Shown piece by piece: positions 1-7,527 of a stretch of DNA of 8,497 bases. The position numbers and the translations under genes are program-made. Each line of letters opens with the position of its first letter. Positions within the stretch are counted from its first letter, which is position 1. The stretch comes from Phycisphaerae bacterium (GTDB lineage Bacteria; Planctomycetota; Phycisphaerae; Phycisphaerales; SM1A02), in contig VGXJ01000063.1 in assembly GCA_016873375.1 (NCBI GenBank), positions 1 through 8,497 on the forward strand. The letters are read 5' to 3'. The notes under the pieces were generated by a model, which was not told the origin of the DNA, made no database searches, and was given only the letters and a program-made list of their open reading frames with translations.

Positions 1-1438
1 GAACGCGCACGCCCTGGTTGTGGAACCAGTTGGTGAGCTCCTCGCACAGCCGCTTGGTGAGTGCGGTCACGAGCGTGCGCCCACCCTTGCGTGCTTCGGC
101 GCGGACCTCCTCGAGCAGGTCCGCCACCTGGCCGCGCGCCGGACGCAGGGTGATCGGTGGATCCACGAGCCCCGTCGGCCGGATGACCTGCTCGGCGATC
201 ACGCCGCCGCACTGCTCGAGTTCCCACGGGCTCGGCGTCGCACTGACAAAGATCGCCTGCGGCAGGAGGGACTGCCACTCTTCGAAGGTGAGCGGCCGAT
301 TGTCGAGCGCGCTCGGCAGGCGGAAACCATGCTCGACGAGTGTCTCCTTGCGCTTGCGGTCGCCGAAGTACATGCCGCGGACCTGCGGGATCGTGACATG
401 GCTCTCATCGACAATCATGAGCCAGTCATCCTGGCCGCGCCCGGGGACGTTGCGGAAGTAATCGAGCAGCGTGAAGGAGCGGCTCCCAGGCGCGCGGCCT
501 TCCATGTGGCGCGAGTAGTTCTCGATGCCCCTGCACGCGCCGGTCTCGGCGATCATCTCAAGGTCGTACTTCGTGCGGCCGAGCAGGCGCTGGGCCTCGA
601 GCAACTTGCCCTGCGACTGCAACTCGAGCACCTGCGCATCGAGCTCGCCCTTGATCGAGGCCATCGCCCGGTCGAGTTGGTCCTTCGGGGTCACGTAGTG
701 CACCGCCGGGAAGATGAAGGCGCGCTCGAGCTCGTCGAGCAGTTCGCCCGAGATGGGATCGAAGGCCTCAATCCGGTCGACCTGATCCCCGAAGGTCTCG
801 ATTCGCAGCGCGACCTGCTCGTTGGCCGGGAACACCTCGATGCAGTCGCCGCGCACCCGGAAGTTGCCTCGCTCGGGCGCGACATCGTTTCGCGCGTACT
901 GCATGTCCGCCAGCCCCAGCAGGAACGCCCGCCGATCGAGCCGCATGCCGCGCTCGAGCATGAGCATGGTCTTCATGTACTCGTGCGGCGAACCCAGGCC
1001 GTAGAGGCACGACACGCTCGCGACCACGATCGTGTCGGGGCGCGAGAGCAGGTTGCTTGTCGCAGCCAGCCGCAGCCGGTCTAGGTCCTCGTTCCGCGAG
1101 GCATCCTTCTCGATGAAGATGTCCCGCTGGGGGATGTACGCCTCGGGCTGGTAGTAGTCGTAGTAGCTCACGAAGTAGCTCACCGCGTTGTGCGGGAAGA
1201 GCTGGCGCATCTCCTCGTAGAGCTGCGCTGCGAGCGTCTTGTTGTGGCTCATGATCAGGGTCGGGCGCTGCGAGCGCGCGATCACATTGGCCATGGTGAA
1301 GGTCTTGCCGGTGCCCGTCGCACCCAGCAGGGTCTGGAAACGGTTGCCGTTGGTCACGCCTGAGAGGAGCTGTTCGATCGCCTCCGGCTGGTCGCCGGTG
1401 GGCGCAAACGGGCTCACGAGCTCGAAGCGTCGCTCCAT
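1..1438 (-). CDS. uvrB: UvrABC excinuclease subunit B (UvrB), N-terminal ~479 residues; C-terminus beyond the left edge
   Basis: UvrB is the damage-verifying, ATP-dependent helicase-like subunit of nucleotide excision repair. It is loaded by UvrA and recruits UvrC. The gene starts at the ATG at 1438 (MERRFELVSPFAPTGDQ), matching the usual UvrB N-terminus, and runs off the window with about 479 of the family's usual 660-700 residues. Visible motifs are Walker A GATGTGKT (residues 39-46), the tyrosine-rich DNA-clamping beta-hairpin YYDYYQPEAYIP (92-103), Walker B/DEAD-type VDESH (343-347), followed by the conserved RKETLVEHGFRLPSALDNRP stretch and SATPSPWE. The start of the second helicase domain (LVTALTKR) lies near the edge. 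The C-terminal UvrC-binding UVR domain would be outside. A short insertion precedes VDESH compared with E. coli UvrB. The gene lies 25 bases after the ABC permease on the same strand and has no clear Shine-Dalgarno sequence, so it may depend on upstream translation. Identity is certain. Confidence 0.97.
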   Translation of the reverse strand, partial: MERRFELVSPFAPTGDQPEAIEQLLSGVTNGNRFQTLLGATGTGKTFTMANVIARSQRPTLIMSHNKTLAAQLYEEMRQLFPHNAVSYFVSYYDYYQPEAYIPQRDIFIEKDASRNEDLDRLRLAATSNLLSRPDTIVVASVSCLYGLGSPHEYMKTMLMLERGMRLDRRAFLLGLADMQYARNDVAPERGNFRVRGDCIEVFPANEQVALRIETFGDQVDRIEAFDPISGELLDELERAFIFPAVHYVTPKDQLDRAMASIKGELDAQVLELQSQGKLLEAQRLLGRTKYDLEMIAETGACRGIENYSRHMEGRAPGSRSFTLLDYFRNVPGRGQDDWLMIVDESHVTIPQVRGMYFGDRKRKETLVEHGFRLPSALDNRPLTFEEWQSLLPQAIFVSATPSPWELEQCGGVIAEQVIRPTGLVDPPITLRPARGQVADLLEEVRAEARKGGRTLVTALTKRLCEELTNWFHNQGVRV

Positions 1439-1463
1439 GCCGCAAAGGGTATGCCGCCCGGGC
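1439..1463. other. Short permease-uvrB gap with the palindrome GCCCGGGC
   Basis: This gap of 25 bases separates the permease stop from the uvrB ATG. It holds an eight-base perfect palindrome (1456-1463) directly after the permease stop. There is no U-tract or long stem, so it is not a terminator, and there is no recognisable Shine-Dalgarno sequence for uvrB or promoter. Confidence 0.5.
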
Positions 1464-4041
1464 TCACGCACCACGCGCAGCGGCCAGCAGTTCGCGCGCG
1501 GGCCGGCGCATCAGGTGCACGCCGGCTGGCGTGGCGGCCAGCATCGTCAGCGCCAAGAGCACGAGGCAGCCGATCGCCAAGGGCAGGGGCGAGAGCGTGA
1601 CCTTGAGGTCGAGTCCTGCCAGGTCGTGGTAGAGCCTTGTGGCCATCCACGCCAGATGGATGCCCAGCCCGAAGCCGCTCACGATCGCGGCAAGTGCGAT
1701 CGCCAGCACTTCGCCCAGGATCACGCGCAGGAGCAGCGACGGCGTCGCACCGACGGCCCGCAGGACGCCGAACTCTTGCCGCCGTGCGGCGATCCCCGCC
1801 ACGACGACGTTGCCCACGGCGAAGCACGCGAGCATCATGGCGCCCAGCGCGATGCCCGCGCTCAGCGCGAGCATCATGTTGCCGATCTCCAGCACCGCGC
1901 GCCGGATGGTGCGGCCGCTGGCGAAGCTCGAGCCGGGGACCTGGTCCTCGAGCTGCGCCGCGATCGCCTGCTCGCCCGCGTCGTCGAGGTTCTGCGGCAT
2001 GCTGAACTGCATGATGACCGCCTCGCGGTTGCCGAACTCCCGGGCGACGACGTCGAAGTCCATGAACACGCACGAGACGGCGTGTTCCATGTACATCGAG
2101 CGGATGCCGAAGAACTGCGTGGCCAAGTCGAGCCCAGCGGATCCGACGACGCCCACGATCGTGAAGCCGCGCCGTTCCTCGCGTGCGCCCAGGAAGAGGC
2201 GGTCACCGACATCGAGCCCGCGCGCCGTGAGGAACTCCTCGGCCACCAGCACGCCGGTGCCATCCTGCAGCGATGGCAGTGCCGCCTCGGGGGTGCCGCG
2301 GATCCAGTCAATGCGGTTCTGCCTGAAGAACGCCTCGGGCTGGAAGCCGATGCAGACGACGTTGGGCGGCGAGATCGCCTTGAGCCCCAGCACCGTCTCG
2401 TCGCTCGTGCCGTCCTTGCGCTCGAAGCCCCGCACGCGGATCGGCATGTAGCCCACGCTCACGGCGTTGATCACGCCGGGGATTGCGCGCACTCGTTCCT
2501 GCTCCTCGGGGCTGAATCCCGCGGTCTTGAAGACGAACGCGTCGGCGAACTGCACGCGCTCGGTGAGGTTGCGCACGAGGGCTTCGCTGTCAGAGCGCGT
2601 GCCGACCATCAGCGACACGCCCATCATGAGCGCACCGGCGGTCAGGCCGAACCGGATCGGGCTCGCGCGCAGGCTTCCCGAGAGCAGCCCCTGCGGCACG
2701 CGGAGCGCGCGCTCGATGAGTGCACCAGACCACGGTGCCATGGCGGCGAGGATCGGCACCGAGAGGAGGAACCAGCCCACATGGATCAGGGGCAGTCCAA
2801 CCAGCGCCCACGCCCAGAAGCGCGGCTCCGCCTCGGGGATCAGGAGCAGCAGCAGCTGCACGCCGATGCAGGCGGCTCCCAAACCGCCGAGCGCCAACGG
2901 CAATGAGCCGCTGACGGCCCGTGCGCGGACGGTGAGCGCAATGAGCGGCGAGACTCGCGATGCGGCTGTTGCCGGCCAGAGAGCGCCGAGCAGTCCACTC
3001 ATCAGGGCACCGCCCAGGCTGAGCATGACGCCGAGCGGGGCGACCGACAGTCCGGCGGGTACGAGCTCCTTGAAGTGTTCGGCCAAGCCCCACGCGACGC
3101 CGATCCCCAGCGGTGCGCCAAGCACGCCACCAAGGCCGCCGATCACTGCACCGACGATGAGCTGCCCGAGGAAGAGGTCGCGGCGCTCGGCACCGACGCA
3201 GCGCGCGATCGCCATCTCGCGCACCTGTTCGCTCACCGCCACCGTCATGCCCGTCGCCACGATGAAGGCGCACGACATGAAGGCGATCATCGTGGCGATC
3301 AGGAGTCCGAGATTTGCAGCATCAAGCTGGCGCGTGAAGCCGGCCGTGGCCAGTTCCGCCGGCTCGAGCACCAGCGGATCCTCGAACGCAGCCTTGTGCT
3401 CGTCGATCCAGGACTGTGCCTTCAGGCCGGGCTTGAGCTTGATCGCGATCCGGCTGACCTCGGGATCCTGGCCCTGCGCCATCGCGAGCGTGCGGCGCGC
3501 AACCTGCGCGAGCGGACGCTGCAGCGCGCCGAGCACCGGCCGTTCGTAGATCCCCGTGATCGTGAGCCGAACGGGTTCACCGAAGCGCTGCAGGTCAACC
3601 TGCGTGCCCGGCTCCGCGCCAAGCATCTCCGCAGCGAGCGGATCCACGATGATCTCGTCGTCGCGCTCCGGCCGCCGGCCGGCGACCATCGTGACTTCGC
3701 GGAGCCGCAGATCATCGACCAGGTCATCGCCACGCGCCTGCACCGTCGCACGCTTGGCGCGGCCGAATTCGTCCTTCGTCCCGTCGGAGCGCACGAGCGT
3801 GAGCGATCCATCGAGGCGACCGGCCGCATGCTGCACGCCAGGGAGCGCGCGCACGGTCTCGAGCGCGTCGTCGCCGAAGTCCTCGCCGTAGCGTTGCACG
3901 AGCCGCGCATCGGCATCGCCCACGAGCTTGCGCAAGCGCACTTCCACGTTGGCCTGCGCGGTGGCGATGGCGCACGAGACCGCCGTGACGAGCGCCGCGC
4001 TGAGCGCGACGGCCGTCACCAGCAGGGCGGTGCGACCGCGC

Positions 4042-4803
<762 letters not shown>

Positions 4804-4819
4804 CGATGCGGTCGCGGCC

Positions 4820-5203
4820 TTAGCCGACGGGGTGCTTGGCGTCATAGGTGGCACTGTCCATCAGGCGGTCCAGTGCCGACGCATCGGACACCTTGAGCTT
4901 CACGAGCCAGCCCTTGCCGAACGGATCGGAGTTCAGGAGCGATGGGTCGCTCGTGGCAGCTGCGTTGACCTCGACGATCGTGCCGGACAGGGCCGAGTAG
5001 ATGTCGCTGGTCGTCTTGACCGACTCGACCTCACCAAGGCTTGCACCGCTCGACACCGCGGTGCCCGTGGGCTTCATGCCCACATAGGTGATGTCGGTCA
5101 GTTCGTTGGCGGCGAACTGCGTGATACCCACCGTCACGGTGTCGCCTTCGGCGTGGAACCACTCGTGCGAATCGGTGTAGCGGCAGGTCGATGGGCTGGA
5201 CAT
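4820..5203 (-). CDS. gcvH: Glycine cleavage system H protein
   Basis: GcvH is the lipoyl-carrying shuttle of the glycine cleavage system. It takes the methylamine group from GcvP, presents it to GcvT and is reoxidised by dihydrolipoamide dehydrogenase. At 127 aa it is family-sized. The N-terminal RYTDSHEW (8-15) and the lipoylation segment GEVESVKTTSDIYSALSG (57-74), with K63 as the lipoyl lysine, are diagnostic. The C-terminal NSDPFGKGWLVKLK (91-104) is also typical. An in-frame opening continues upstream to 5635, but homology starts only near the ATG at 5203, which has a good Shine-Dalgarno AGGAG five bases upstream. The longer form would run through the divergent gene and is rejected. The gene is first in the leftward string, next to the ABC transporter genes; no gcvT or gcvP lies in the window. 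GcvH can also act as a lipoyl relay to other 2-oxoacid dehydrogenases. Confidence 0.96.
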   Translation of the reverse strand: MSSPSTCRYTDSHEWFHAEGDTVTVGITQFAANELTDITYVGMKPTGTAVSSGASLGEVESVKTTSDIYSALSGTIVEVNAAATSDPSLLNSDPFGKGWLVKLKVSDASALDRLMDSATYDAKHPVG

Positions 5204-5285
5204 GATGGCTCCTGGATCTTCGGGGGAGGTGGGTCCGTAAGCATAGCGCGGCACCTTGCTAGACTCCGCCCGGGATCCACGAGCC
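5204..5285. promoter_or_regulatory. Divergent intergenic region, presumed promoters for both gene strings
   Basis: These 82 bases separate the gcvH start (leftward) from the isomerase-like gene start (rightward). It is the only place in the window where two genes are divergent, so both transcripts probably begin here. A -10-like TATGCT can be read on the minus strand at 5245-5240, about 37 bases before the gcvH ATG. A -10-like TAGACT is on the plus strand at 5260-5265, about 20 bases before the GTG at 5286. Each matches TATAAT at four of six positions, and neither has a convincing -35 box at 16-18 bases. I see no riboswitch-sized leader (a glycine riboswitch would not fit in the short gcvH leader) and no clear operator palindrome. 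The region is a certain gap; the promoter hexamers are weak guesses. Confidence 0.4.
5209..5213 (-). promoter_or_regulatory. Shine-Dalgarno sequence of gcvH
   Basis: On the minus strand AGGAG is followed by a five-base spacer and the ATG at 5203. It decides the short, 127-residue start against the long upstream opening in the same frame. It is the clearest ribosome-binding site in the leftward gene string. Confidence 0.75.
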
Positions 5286-6131
5286 GTGCACGTCCAGACC
5301 ATCCTCACGATCAACGCAGCCTGCATCGCGCCGGGAAAGGTCCAGAAGAGGCCGGCTCCGGCCGACCTGCTCGATGTGCCGCGTTTCGCGGCAGAGCATC
5401 TGGGCCTCCGCGGCATGAACCTGCCTGCCTCCATGCTGCGTGGCAAGACCCGTACCGACCTCGAGAAGCTCCGCGACCGTGCCGACAAGGCCGGCTGCCC
5501 GATCCTTGTGCTGGTTGATGACCAGCCGCTCGACTTCCTGCGCGACACCGCATCCTGCGGCGATCGCCTCTTCGCGTTTGCGGGTGCCGCGCAGTCGCTG
5601 GGGTGCAACTCGGTTGGCATGACCCCAACGGGCATCGGCTCGATCGATGCCCTTGAGCGCTACGGCAAGGCGATCAAGCAGTCCATGCAGCGCATCGAGC
5701 GCATGGACGTGAACACGCTGCTCCGTCCTTCGGACCCGGTCATCGCTGATGCCGCGAACTACGCGGAACTCATCAAGAAGGTCGGTGGGTTCCGCATCGG
5801 TGCGCTGCCGAGCTTTGCCTACGCGCACGCCTCGGGCGACCTGCAAGGCGCGCTGCGCCGCGTGGCGCCCTATGCGAGCGCCGCCATCGAGGCCACCGTC
5901 AAGACCTTTACGCGCGCGGGGACCCACAAGGAGTGGGACCTTGCCGAAGCGATCGATGCGATCCAGTCCGTGGGCTACGGCAACACCCTCTGCATCGACT
6001 ACATCGGGTCGGCGGATCCGGTCGGCCCGATCGAGAAGGCCGTCGCCCTGATCACCGAACTCCTCGCCGAAGGGGAGGCCGATGGCGAGGAAGATGATCC
6101 CGTCGCCGCCGTCGGGGGCGATGAGGAATGA
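5286..6131 (+). CDS. Sugar-phosphate isomerase/epimerase-like TIM-barrel protein (AP endonuclease family 2 fold), possibly non-catalytic
   Basis: From the GTG at 5286 this is a 281-residue protein beginning MHVQTILTINAACI. An in-frame TTG at 5256 would add ten residues and sits in the promoter gap. Alternating hydrophobic strands and helices, LGLRGMNLP (39-47), CPILVLVDD (71-79), LGCNSVGMTP (105-114), GGFRIGALPSF (167-177) and GYGNTLCIDY (230-239), fit the xylose-isomerase-like TIM barrel, especially the variant common in planctomycetes and Bacteroidetes that carries a LPDFGNF-like motif followed by an AKxYxF-like motif. Here these read LPSFAYA (174-180) and ATVKTF (203-208). The expected metal-binding Glu, Asp and His at matching places appear replaced, so activity is doubtful. 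The C-terminal tail (262-281) is very acidic and probably disordered. The stop overlaps the cmk start by four bases (ATGA). The substrate and role are unknown. Confidence 0.8.
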   Translation: MHVQTILTINAACIAPGKVQKRPAPADLLDVPRFAAEHLGLRGMNLPASMLRGKTRTDLEKLRDRADKAGCPILVLVDDQPLDFLRDTASCGDRLFAFAGAAQSLGCNSVGMTPTGIGSIDALERYGKAIKQSMQRIERMDVNTLLRPSDPVIADAANYAELIKKVGGFRIGALPSFAYAHASGDLQGALRRVAPYASAAIEATVKTFTRAGTHKEWDLAEAIDAIQSVGYGNTLCIDYIGSADPVGPIEKAVALITELLAEGEADGEEDDPVAAVGGDEE

Positions 6132-6850
6132 TCGAAGGGGTCGTCATCACGATCGACGGCCCGGCTGGAACGGGAAAGAGCTCCGTCGCCTCCATGCTCG
6201 CTGCGCGACTGGGCCTCGACATGCTCGACACCGGTGCCATGTACCGCGCCCTGACGCTGCAGGCTCTCTCGCATGGGGTGTCCACGCAGGATCCCGATGC
6301 GGTCGATCGCGTGACCCACGATTGCGTCGTCGACTTCGACTTCACCGTCAATCCTCCAAGGGTGCTTCTCGATGGCCGCGACGTGAGCACTGCGATCCGA
6401 ACGCAATCGGTCACCGAGCACGTGTCGCATGTAGCGGCGCACCGAGCGGTTCGCGAGCGCCTCGTCCTCGCGCAGCGTCGCATTGCCACCGCGCACCCGT
6501 GGCTGGTCACCGAAGGTCGCGATCAGGGCAGCGTGGTCTTCCCGCACGCGCCGGTGCGCATCTACCTCGATGCCCGCCCCGACGTACGCGCACGCCGTCG
6601 TTGCGAGCAGCTCGCGGCCGGTGGCGAGTGCGTCGATGAATCCGTGATCCTCGCGGCGATCGTCCGCCGGGACGCGCTCGATGCGGGCCGCGCCACCGGC
6701 CCCTTGCGCTGCCCCGAGGGCGCCAAGGTCGTCGACACCAGCGACCTTTCGCAGGACCAGGTGGTGGAGCGACTTGAGTCGATCGTGCGCGCCATGGTCG
6801 GCCACACGCTTCAGCAGCGGCACGCCCAGGGGGCGGCTCCGTGCGCCTGA
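6128..6850 (+). CDS. cmk: Cytidylate kinase (CMP/dCMP kinase)
   Basis: This enzyme phosphorylates CMP and dCMP with ATP, recycling CMP released by lipid and RNA turnover for CTP and dCTP supply. The 240-aa product is slightly longer than the E. coli enzyme (227 aa). It shows P-loop GPAGTGKSS (11-19), the CMP-binding LDTGAMYRA (33-41), GRDVSTAIRT (83-92), TEGRDQGSVVFP (128-139, the conserved GRDxGTVVFP core) and the lid arginines RDALDAGR (181-188) followed by GPL. The ATG at 6128 sits in the stop of the isomerase-like gene (ATGA), with GAGGA just before it and a G-run further upstream. The stop lies ten bases inside plsC. A glutamine occupies the position usually held by Ile or Met in GRDIG, which I do not think harms function. 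Cmk next to plsC is a recurrent bacterial arrangement. Identity is certain. Confidence 0.96.
   Translation: MIEGVVITIDGPAGTGKSSVASMLAARLGLDMLDTGAMYRALTLQALSHGVSTQDPDAVDRVTHDCVVDFDFTVNPPRVLLDGRDVSTAIRTQSVTEHVSHVAAHRAVRERLVLAQRRIATAHPWLVTEGRDQGSVVFPHAPVRIYLDARPDVRARRRCEQLAAGGECVDESVILAAIVRRDALDAGRATGPLRCPEGAKVVDTSDLSQDQVVERLESIVRAMVGHTLQQRHAQGAAPCA
6828..6833 (+). promoter_or_regulatory. Shine-Dalgarno-like AGGGGG before plsC
   Basis: AGGGGG lies inside the end of cmk, seven bases before the GTG at 6841. It supports that GTG as the plsC start and a ten-base overlap with cmk; the nearest other GTG (6881) is out of frame. Confidence 0.55.
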
Positions 6851-7527
6851 CGCAGTTTGCCCGGCGCTGTCCGGGCCGGGGTGCGGTTCAGTCGACCTGG
6901 TTCGACCTCGTCACGCTGACCGTCGAGGCGTTCTTCCTGCTCGTCCACCGCCGTCTGTACCTCGGCCGATCCAACGTGCCGCGCACGGGTGCGTTCCTGG
7001 CCGTCTGCAACCACTGCAGCTACTACGACCCGCCGGTCTGCGGCACCTTCCTCGCCGAGCGTCCGTTCTCGCCGATCGGGCGCGCGTCGCTCTTCGTGGG
7101 GCCGTTCGGCTGGCTGATCCGGAGCCTCGGCACCATTCCCATCAACCGCGATGGCGCCGATGCCGCGGCCATGCGAGCAGGCATCGATGAACTCAAGGCT
7201 GGCCGCGTGGTGCTCGTCTTCCCCGAGGGCACGCGCTCGGAGGACGGCGAACTCAAGGAGTTCAAGCGCGGCGTCTCGATCATGATCCGCAAGGCCGCCG
7301 TGCCGATCGTGCCGATGGCGATCGAGGGCACCTTCAAGGCCTGGCCAAGGGGGCAGCTGCTGCCGCGGCCTTTCCGCCGCATCGGATGCCTCGCCGGGCC
7401 CGTGATCCCCGCCGGGGAGGTCGCTGAACTCTTCAAGGATCCGTCGGCGGGCATGCTCGAGCTGCAGCGCCGAATCGGTGCGCTGCAGCAGGAACTGCGT
7501 GCTCGCATGGGACGATGCAGCACATGA
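6841..7527 (+). CDS. plsC: 1-acyl-sn-glycerol-3-phosphate acyltransferase (PlsC-type)
   Basis: The product probably transfers a fatty acyl group to the 2-position of lysophosphatidate, giving phosphatidate at the cytoplasmic membrane. It is 228 aa, a usual size. The four acyltransferase motifs are in order: NHCSYYD (57-63, catalytic HX4D with H58 and D63), GTIPINRDG (97-105), FPEGTRS (127-133, phosphate binding) and VPIVPM (154-159). A hydrophobic segment near 22-36 before motif I may hold it to the membrane. The start is GTG at 6841, supported by AGGGGG upstream and by the lack of an in-frame alternative before the hydrophobic segment. It overlaps cmk by ten bases and the CCA gene by four (ATGA). 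The family also includes acyltransferases of other substrates, such as ornithine lipids, so the exact acceptor is inferred. CTP from the Cmk route is used to turn phosphatidate into CDP-diacylglycerol, a sensible neighbour. Confidence 0.9.
   Translation: MRLTQFARRCPGRGAVQSTWFDLVTLTVEAFFLLVHRRLYLGRSNVPRTGAFLAVCNHCSYYDPPVCGTFLAERPFSPIGRASLFVGPFGWLIRSLGTIPINRDGADAAAMRAGIDELKAGRVVLVFPEGTRSEDGELKEFKRGVSIMIRKAAVPIVPMAIEGTFKAWPRGQLLPRPFRRIGCLAGPVIPAGEVAELFKDPSAGMLELQRRIGALQQELRARMGRCST

Noticed and set aside
20..1084. Plus-strand open frame (354 codons) opposite uvrB
   Set aside because: The minus strand holds unmistakable UvrB motifs over the same bases; the plus frame has no recognisable domain.
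1239..2906. Long plus-strand open frame (555 codons) opposite the permease gene
   Set aside because: It is antisense to a clear membrane protein, its product is a His/Arg/Glu/Gln/Asp-rich mixture without hydrophobic core or motifs, and such frames are common opposite GC-rich genes.
5204..5233. Glycine riboswitch before gcvH
   Set aside because: The leader implied by the gap is far too short for a glycine aptamer, and no matching paired structure is visible.
5256..5285. TTG start for the isomerase-like protein
   Set aside because: The extra ten residues lie over the -10-like hexamer in the promoter gap and do not look like a TIM-barrel start; the GTG at 5286 is preferred, although not proven.
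4820..5635. Extended 271-residue form of GcvH
   Set aside because: Residues before the ATG at 5203 are Arg/Ser-rich shadow sequence of the divergent gene; the Shine-Dalgarno sequence and homology both support the short form.
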